From Pseudomonadota bacterium (lineage in GTDB: Bacteria; Pseudomonadota; Alphaproteobacteria; Rhizobiales; Rhizobiaceae), in contig JAEWHQ010000123.1 in NCBI GenBank assembly GCA_023387715.1, positions 1 to 8,985 on the forward strand: DNA of 8,985 bases, written 5' to 3'. Shown piece by piece: positions 6,206-8,985 of the stretch. The first letter of the stretch is position 1. Each line of letters opens with the position of its first letter. The translations under genes and the position numbers were made by a program. The notes below the pieces were generated by a model, which made no database searches, was not told where the DNA came from, and saw only the letters and a program-made list of their open reading frames with translations.

Positions 6206-6943
6206 TTAAAGCGCTTTAGCGATCATCTCGCGGGCGCGGTCGAGATCTGCCGGAGTATCAACGCCTAAAGGTTGGCCGCTGACCAGTTCGACATCAATGC
6301 GCATACCGTTTTCCAATGCGCGCAATTGTTCAAGGCTTTCCCGTTGTTCTAAATAGGAACGCCCCAAAGAGACAAAGCGCTCCAAAGCGGCGCGCTTATA
6401 AGCATAAAGTCCGATATGGTGATAAAGCGGGCCCTCACCCCACGGCGCTGTCGCACGCGTGAAATAAAGGGCGCGCAAGCGATTCTGATTGCCAAGCGGA
6501 GAGCCGACAATCTTCACGACATTCGGATTGGTTTTTTCTGATTCTTCTGTAATTTCGACACCCAGAGTTGCAATGTCGACAGCCTCGTCATGCAATGGTG
6601 CCAAAGCCTTGATTATCAGCTCGGCTTCAATCGTTGGCAGGTCGCCCTGCACATTGATAACCGCTTCCACCAGACCATCAGGATCAAGTGTTTGCAGCGC
6701 TTCATAAATACGATCGGAGCCCGATTCGTGGTCGCTGCGTGTCATCACGGCTTCCAGTCCGTGCGCCTGCACCGCCTGTAAAACCTCCGGACTATCGGTT
6801 GCAACAACCGTGCGCCCGAGTTTGGCCGCATGGGCACGCTCTGCCACATGCACGATCATCGGCTTGCCGCAGATATCGGCCAAAGGCTTGCCAGGCAGAC
6901 GGGTGGAACCCATTCTTGCAGGAATTATCGTCAAGGTTTTCAT
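6206..6943 (-). CDS. kdsB: 3-deoxy-manno-octulosonate cytidylyltransferase (CMP-Kdo synthetase)
   Basis: Activates Kdo with CTP to give CMP-Kdo, the sugar donor for the inner core of lipopolysaccharide. 245 residues from the ATG at 6943. Motifs: [14 protein letters not shown] (7-20), the nucleotide-binding start of the family; HESGSDR (72-78); NVQGDLP (97-103) with the metal-binding Asp101; [10 protein letters not shown] (175-184); [12 protein letters not shown] (202-213); and GVDTPADL (227-234) with the second metal-binding Asp. A TTG nine bases further upstream (6952) would add MKT, but homologues begin [10 protein letters not shown] and the ATG fits better; the ribosome site is poor for both. 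First gene of the pair kdsB-pheA (24 bases apart), divergent from the cytochrome gene. Its presence fits a Gram-negative organism with Kdo-containing LPS. Confidence 0.95.
   Translation of the reverse strand: MKTLTIIPARMGSTRLPGKPLADICGKPMIVHVAERAHAAKLGRTVVATDSPEVLQAVQAHGLEAVMTRSDHESGSDRIYEALQTLDPDGLVEAVINVQGDLPTIEAELIIKALAPLHDEAVDIATLGVEITEESEKTNPNVVKIVGSPLGNQNRLRALYFTRATAPWGEGPLYHHIGLYAYKRAALERFVSLGRSYLEQRESLEQLRALENGMRIDVELVSGQPLGVDTPADLDRAREMIAKAL
6207..6218. repeat. 12-bp perfect palindrome over the kdsB stop codon
   Basis: TAAAGCGCTTTA is fully self-complementary and covers the last codons and most of the kdsB stop. With no loop it would not form a stable RNA hairpin. It may be chance imposed by the C-terminal AKAL codons. 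Confidence 0.35.
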
Positions 6944-6983
6944 GGTCTTCAACTTACGTTAGAAATTGAACAGAACAGACAGG

Positions 6984-7012
6984 ATTGCCGGACATTGTTG
7001 ATAAAGTGTCAA
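6984..7012 (-). promoter_or_regulatory. Possible promoter of kdsB-pheA
   Basis: Minus-strand TTGACA (7012-7007) is a perfect -35; 17 bases further is GGCAAT (6989-6984), which matches only three of six -10 positions. It would start transcription about 35 bases before the kdsB ATG. This is weak evidence apart from the -35. Confidence 0.3.
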
Positions 7013-7020
7013 AACGTCAC

Positions 7021-7048
7021 GGGTGTTGCACCCCTTATAAGTGTTGCA
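7021..7048. repeat. Direct repeat GTGTTGCA and overlapping small palindrome
   Basis: GTGTTGCA occurs at 7023-7030 and again at 7041-7048, separated by CCCCTTATAA, an 18-base period. The first copy is part of the inverted repeat GGGTG-TTG-CACCC (7021-7033). Two identical half-sites less than two helical turns apart, in a divergent promoter region, could be an operator; no known regulator consensus is recognised. Confidence 0.45.
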
Positions 7049-7070
7049 AGAAAGAAGTAAAAGCCCTAGT

Positions 7071-7093
7071 TTCCCGCCCAATGCGGGGATTTT
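7071..7093 (+). other. Hairpin with following T-run upstream of the cytochrome gene
   Basis: TTCCCGC (7071-7077) pairs with GCGGGGA (7083-7089) around CCAAT, five G-C pairs plus one wobble and one A-T pair, followed by TTTTA. It resembles a small attenuator or terminator hairpin if transcription of the cytochrome gene starts upstream of it; otherwise it could be a protein-binding inverted repeat. Confidence 0.4.
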
Positions 7094-7105
7094 ATAACGA
7101 TGTTT

Positions 7106-7144
7106 GCCTTCCAAATGAGGTCTGTAGAGCCGGCTTTGGAAAGC
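7106..7144 (+). repeat. Inverted repeat in the leader of the cytochrome gene
   Basis: GCCTTCCAAA (7106-7115) and TTTGGAAAGC (7135-7144) are complementary at nine of ten positions and are separated by 19 bases. The second arm ends ten bases before the ribosome site at 7154, so in RNA it would form a stem just upstream of it; in DNA it could be a dyad operator. Confidence 0.5.
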
Positions 7145-7153
7145 GTTATGATA

Positions 7154-7159
7154 GAGGAG
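7154..7159 (+). promoter_or_regulatory. Ribosome binding site of the cytochrome c gene
   Basis: GAGGAG with 12 bases to the ATG at 7172, a longer spacing than usual. No start codon lies closer to it, and the encoded N-terminus from 7172 makes a sensible membrane anchor, so I keep this start. Confidence 0.6.
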
Positions 7160-7171
7160 CGCTGACCACAG

Positions 7172-7930
7172 ATGAATTCAAGCCGAGCTAACAAGTTTTT
7201 CATGGCCCTTCTGGGCACTGTTTTTGTTGTCATGACAACAAGCCTTCTTTCTGATTCGCTGTTTCATTCGCCAGCACCGGAACAAGCCGGTTTTGCGATT
7301 GAAGTTGCTGATGGTGCAACACCGGCAGCCGGTGGCGGCGCGCCAGAGAAGGAAGAAGTTTCTATCGCAACCTTGTTGCAAACAGCTGATGCAGAGCGCG
7401 GCCAGAACGTTTTCAAGCGTTGCGCTGCTTGCCACACCAATGAAAAAGGCGGTGCCAACAAGGTTGGTCCAAACCTCTATGGCATTGTTGATCGTCCCGC
7501 TGCTTCAGTTGATGGTTTTGGCTATTCGGCTGCGATGAAAGAATTTGCTGCTGGCGGCAATAAATGGGATTTTGATAACCTTAATCACTTCCTCACTTCG
7601 CCTAAAGGCTTCATCAAAGGCACAAGCATGGGCTTTGCCGGTGATAAGAAAGACAATGAACGCGCTGATCTGATCGCTTTCCTTGCAACTCTTGCCGACA
7701 CACCAGTGCCGATGCCAAGTGCGGATGCTGCACCTGCAGAAGAAAAACCGGCTGAGGAAGCTCCGGCAACCGAAGAAAAGCCAGCAGCAGCACCTGATGC
7801 AACTCCCGCTGAAACTCCGGCGGCTGAAGAACCAGCCAAGGAAGAGCCAGCACCAGCTGCACCGGCAGAAGAAAAACCTGCCGAAGAAAAGCCTGCTGAA
7901 GAAGCTCCGGCTCCGGCTCCGGCCAACTAA
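7172..7930 (+). CDS. Membrane-anchored c-type cytochrome, CycM-like, with Pro/Ala/Glu tail
   Basis: Class I cytochrome c predicted to face the periplasm and carry electrons in respiration; CycM-type proteins of rhizobia link the bc1 complex to the aa3 oxidase. 252 residues. An uncleaved N-terminal anchor spans about 9-27 (FFMALLGTVFVVMTTSLL). A linker of about 40 residues precedes the haem domain (about 70-176) with CAACH (C84, C87, H88), KVGPNLYGIVDRPA (97-110) and the likely methionine ligand M153 in GTSMGFAG, ending in DLIAFLATL. The remaining residues, about 178-252, are a low-complexity tail of EEKPAEEAPA-like repeats with no cysteine. Mitochondrial-type features such as GxxxGPNLYG are clear. 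It is divergent from kdsB and monocistronic, with its own terminator. Cytochrome family secure; assignment to CycM rests on the anchor and is inference. Confidence 0.93.
   Translation: MNSSRANKFFMALLGTVFVVMTTSLLSDSLFHSPAPEQAGFAIEVADGATPAAGGGAPEKEEVSIATLLQTADAERGQNVFKRCAACHTNEKGGANKVGPNLYGIVDRPAASVDGFGYSAAMKEFAAGGNKWDFDNLNHFLTSPKGFIKGTSMGFAGDKKDNERADLIAFLATLADTPVPMPSADAAPAEEKPAEEAPATEEKPAAAPDATPAETPAAEEPAKEEPAPAAPAEEKPAEEKPAEEAPAPAPAN
7703..7927 (+). repeat. Low-complexity repeats encoding the cytochrome tail
   Basis: The segment encodes about 75 residues built almost only from Pro, Ala, Glu, Lys and a few Thr and Asp. DNA-level copies are visible: GCAGAAGAAAAACC begins at 7736 and at 7865, each followed by variants of GCTGAAGAAGCTCCGGC, and CTCCGG is repeated at the end. 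The skew also opens long meaningless frames on the other strand. Confidence 0.8.
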
Positions 7931-7932
7931 AA

Positions 7933-7944
7933 CAAACGCGTTTG
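7933..7944. repeat. 12-bp perfect palindrome after the cytochrome gene
   Basis: CAAACGCGTTTG lies two bases after the stop codon and a few bases before the terminator stem. It has no loop and no recognised function. Confidence 0.4.
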
Positions 7945-7948
7945 CCTT

Positions 7949-7980
7949 AAAAAGCCGGATCATTTGATCCGGCTTTTTTT
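7949..7980 (+). terminator. Intrinsic terminator of the cytochrome c gene
   Basis: AAAAAGCCGGATC (7949-7961) and GATCCGGCTTTTT (7966-7978) form a 13-bp stem around ATTT, running into TTTTTTT up to 7980. This is a classic rho-independent terminator 18 bases after the stop. The A-run before the stem makes it potentially bidirectional. Confidence 0.93.
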
Positions 7981-8063
7981 ATTTGCGCATAGTTTGTGCA
8001 TTGAAGACCTTTATTCCTCCACAAAATTCAATAAGTTGTTCTCAATGCTGAGTTCAATAATCA

Positions 8064-8069
8064 TGGAGG
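8064..8069 (+). promoter_or_regulatory. Ribosome binding site of the solute-binding protein gene
   Basis: TGGAGG seven bases upstream of the ATG at 8077. It fixes this start; the 96-base spacer before it (7981-8076) holds no gene and no clear promoter, only a direct repeat TTCAATAA at 8027-8034 and 8053-8060. Confidence 0.8.
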
Positions 8070-8076
8070 CGTTTTG

Positions 8077-8985
8077 ATGCGGCTATTGGGGATCGGTGCT
8101 ACCGTCATTGCGGTTTGGGCAGGAACAATCGCACTCTCATATGCAGATGAGCCGCAGTGGCGCACGGCAACCAGCCTGACCGGCGAACCTGCGCATGCCG
8201 ACAATTTTATCCGCTATGATTATGTGAACCCCGATGCGCCTAAAGGCGGCACCCTCAACCAAGTGGGCGTCGGCAGCTATGACAGCCTCAACCCTTATGT
8301 GGTGCAAGGTGTGCCTGCTGCCGGTCTGGTCGAATTTGGCGGCGGTTTATTATACGATACATTGATGACGGATGCCCTCGATCAGGGTTCGACCATGTAT
8401 CCGCTGATTGCAGAAGCCACTCAATATCCGGATGATTTTTCATGGGTGAAGTTCAGGCTCAACGAAAAAGCCCGCTGGCACGATGGCCAGCCGATCACCG
8501 TTGAGGATGTGATCTGGTCTTTTGATATTCTGAAAAAGCAATCACCTATGTATAATAAATATTACGGTGATGTGGTTTCCGCTGAAAAGACCGGCGAACG
8601 CGAGGTGAAATTTACCTTCTCGCAGAAAAATAATCGTGAATTGCCGCAGATTTTAGGCCAGCTCGTTGTCCTGCCAAAACATTGGTGGGAGGGTAAAGAT
8701 TCAACAGGCAAGCAACGTGACATCACCCGCCCGACATTGGAAAAACCATTAGGATCAAGTGCTTATAAAATCGAAAGCACAGTTCCGGGCAAAACGATTA
8801 TCTGGTCGCGCGTTGATGATTATTGGGGCAAAGATCTGCCTGTAAATATCGGCCGCAACAATTTTGACCATATCAAATACGAATATTTCCTCAGTGAAGA
8901 CGCAACATGGGAAGCCTTTAAAAAAGGCGGCATCTATGATTATCGTCTGGAAAACAGAGCGCAGCGTTGGGCGGAACAATATAAT
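8077..8985 (+). CDS. ABC transporter solute-binding protein, family 5 (YejA-like), 3' end beyond the window
   Basis: Periplasmic binding protein of an oligopeptide-type ABC importer. 303 codons are open to the right edge, roughly half of a family member of about 600 residues. Residues 1-23 are a signal peptide (MRLLGIGATVIAVWAGTIAL, then SYA before D24); there is no lipobox. Family 5 features: YVNPDAPKGGTLNQVGVGSY (49-68), SLNPYVVQG (70-78), LLYDTLMT (91-98), FRLNEKARWHDGQPITVEDV (126-145), WSFDIL (147-152), LGSSAYKIES (225-234) and RVDDYWGKDLPV (245-256). The DAPKGG-N-SLNPY layout and the DxATWEAFKKGGIYDYR stretch (275-290) are typical of the YejA branch, which in E. coli serves the YejABEF importer for peptides such as microcin C. 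The permease and ATPase genes would be expected beyond the right edge. Substrate not determinable here. Confidence 0.9.
   Translation, partial: MRLLGIGATVIAVWAGTIALSYADEPQWRTATSLTGEPAHADNFIRYDYVNPDAPKGGTLNQVGVGSYDSLNPYVVQGVPAAGLVEFGGGLLYDTLMTDALDQGSTMYPLIAEATQYPDDFSWVKFRLNEKARWHDGQPITVEDVIWSFDILKKQSPMYNKYYGDVVSAEKTGEREVKFTFSQKNNRELPQILGQLVVLPKHWWEGKDSTGKQRDITRPTLEKPLGSSAYKIESTVPGKTIIWSRVDDYWGKDLPVNIGRNNFDHIKYEYFLSEDATWEAFKKGGIYDYRLENRAQRWAEQYN

Larger units (their letters stand above)
6944..7171. promoter_or_regulatory. Divergent intergenic region between kdsB and the cytochrome c gene
   Basis: 228 bases without a convincing gene, which must hold the promoters of both flanking genes. It contains a TTGACA on the minus strand, an 8-bp direct repeat (7023-7048), three inverted repeats (7021-7033, 7071-7089, 7106-7144) and a purine-rich ribosome site for the cytochrome gene (7154-7159). 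A Cys-rich 68-codon open frame crosses it but has a poor start, no ribosome site and no recognisable domain, so I do not call it. Confidence 0.7.

Noticed and set aside
6966..6976. GAACAGAAC as a possible alphaproteobacterial SOS (LexA) box
   Set aside because: The GAAC half-sites are one base apart, while the known box needs GAAC-N7-GAAC.
6998..7012. FNR/FixK-like box TTGAT-N5-GTCAA near the cytochrome gene
   Set aside because: The arms look right, but the spacer is five bases instead of the four required by the TTGAT-N4-ATCAA consensus.
6985..7191. Cys-rich 68-codon frame in the kdsB/cytochrome spacer
   Set aside because: It needs a TTG start without a ribosome site, overlaps the true cytochrome start, and has no recognisable family; better explained as regulatory DNA.
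7585..7926. 113-codon minus-strand frame of Gly/Ala/Ser repeats opposite the cytochrome tail
   Set aside because: It is an artefact of the biased repeat composition encoding Pro/Ala/Glu on the plus strand.
8755..8979. 74-codon minus-strand frame in the solute-binding protein gene
   Set aside because: It lies wholly opposite a continuous family 5 binding-protein reading frame.
1..8985. Mobile elements, CRISPR array, defence genes, tRNA genes
   Set aside because: No transposase or integrase motifs, no regular spaced repeats, no tRNA-like cloverleaf, and no composition shift were seen on reading both strands.

Overview
The window looks like a chromosomal housekeeping segment of an alphaproteobacterium, most likely order Hyphomicrobiales (Rhizobiales), in or near the Brucella/Ochrobactrum/Pseudochrobactrum group. 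This rests on the protein styles (a DnaX that has lost most zinc-module cysteines, a prephenate dehydratase with a divergent ACT motif, a HIT protein with a QxHxH active-site motif, a membrane-anchored CycM-like cytochrome c) and on the gene order. Base composition by eye is near 50% G+C, lower than Brucella proper and higher than classical Bartonella. The genus is inference only.

Layout. Positions 1-3580 are all minus strand: the start of an MltB-type lytic transglycosylase cut by the left edge, then (reading upstream) recR, ybaB/ebfC and dnaX, the classic dnaX-ybaB-recR replication/recombination cluster. Directly upstream of dnaX, also on the minus strand, is the gene for the small signal recognition particle RNA (ffs, about 3717-3812) with a recognisable promoter. 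Divergent from it, a two-gene plus-strand unit encodes a HIT-family protein and the NADH pyrophosphatase NudC (3882-5265). A strong hairpin at 5273-5293 separates it from the convergent minus-strand pair kdsB-pheA (6943 down to 5303), for CMP-Kdo synthesis (LPS) and phenylalanine synthesis. A 228-base divergent region (6944-7171) rich in short direct and inverted repeats separates kdsB from a plus-strand gene for a membrane-anchored c-type cytochrome with a 75-residue Pro/Ala/Glu tail. A textbook terminator follows. The window ends inside a plus-strand YejA-like family 5 solute-binding protein gene (8077 to beyond 8985).

Nothing here is a mobile element, CRISPR array, defence island or tRNA gene, and I found no convincing undescribed multi-gene system. 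The points worth a second look are local: a 24-bp in-frame tandem repeat in the DnaX linker, a terminator-like hairpin inside the ybaB-recR spacer, the repeat-rich kdsB/cytochrome divergent region, the acidic proline-rich tail of the cytochrome, and departures from textbook motifs in DnaX, PheA and the HIT protein. The two edge-truncated genes (1-600 minus, 8077-8985 plus) were read directly from the sequence.
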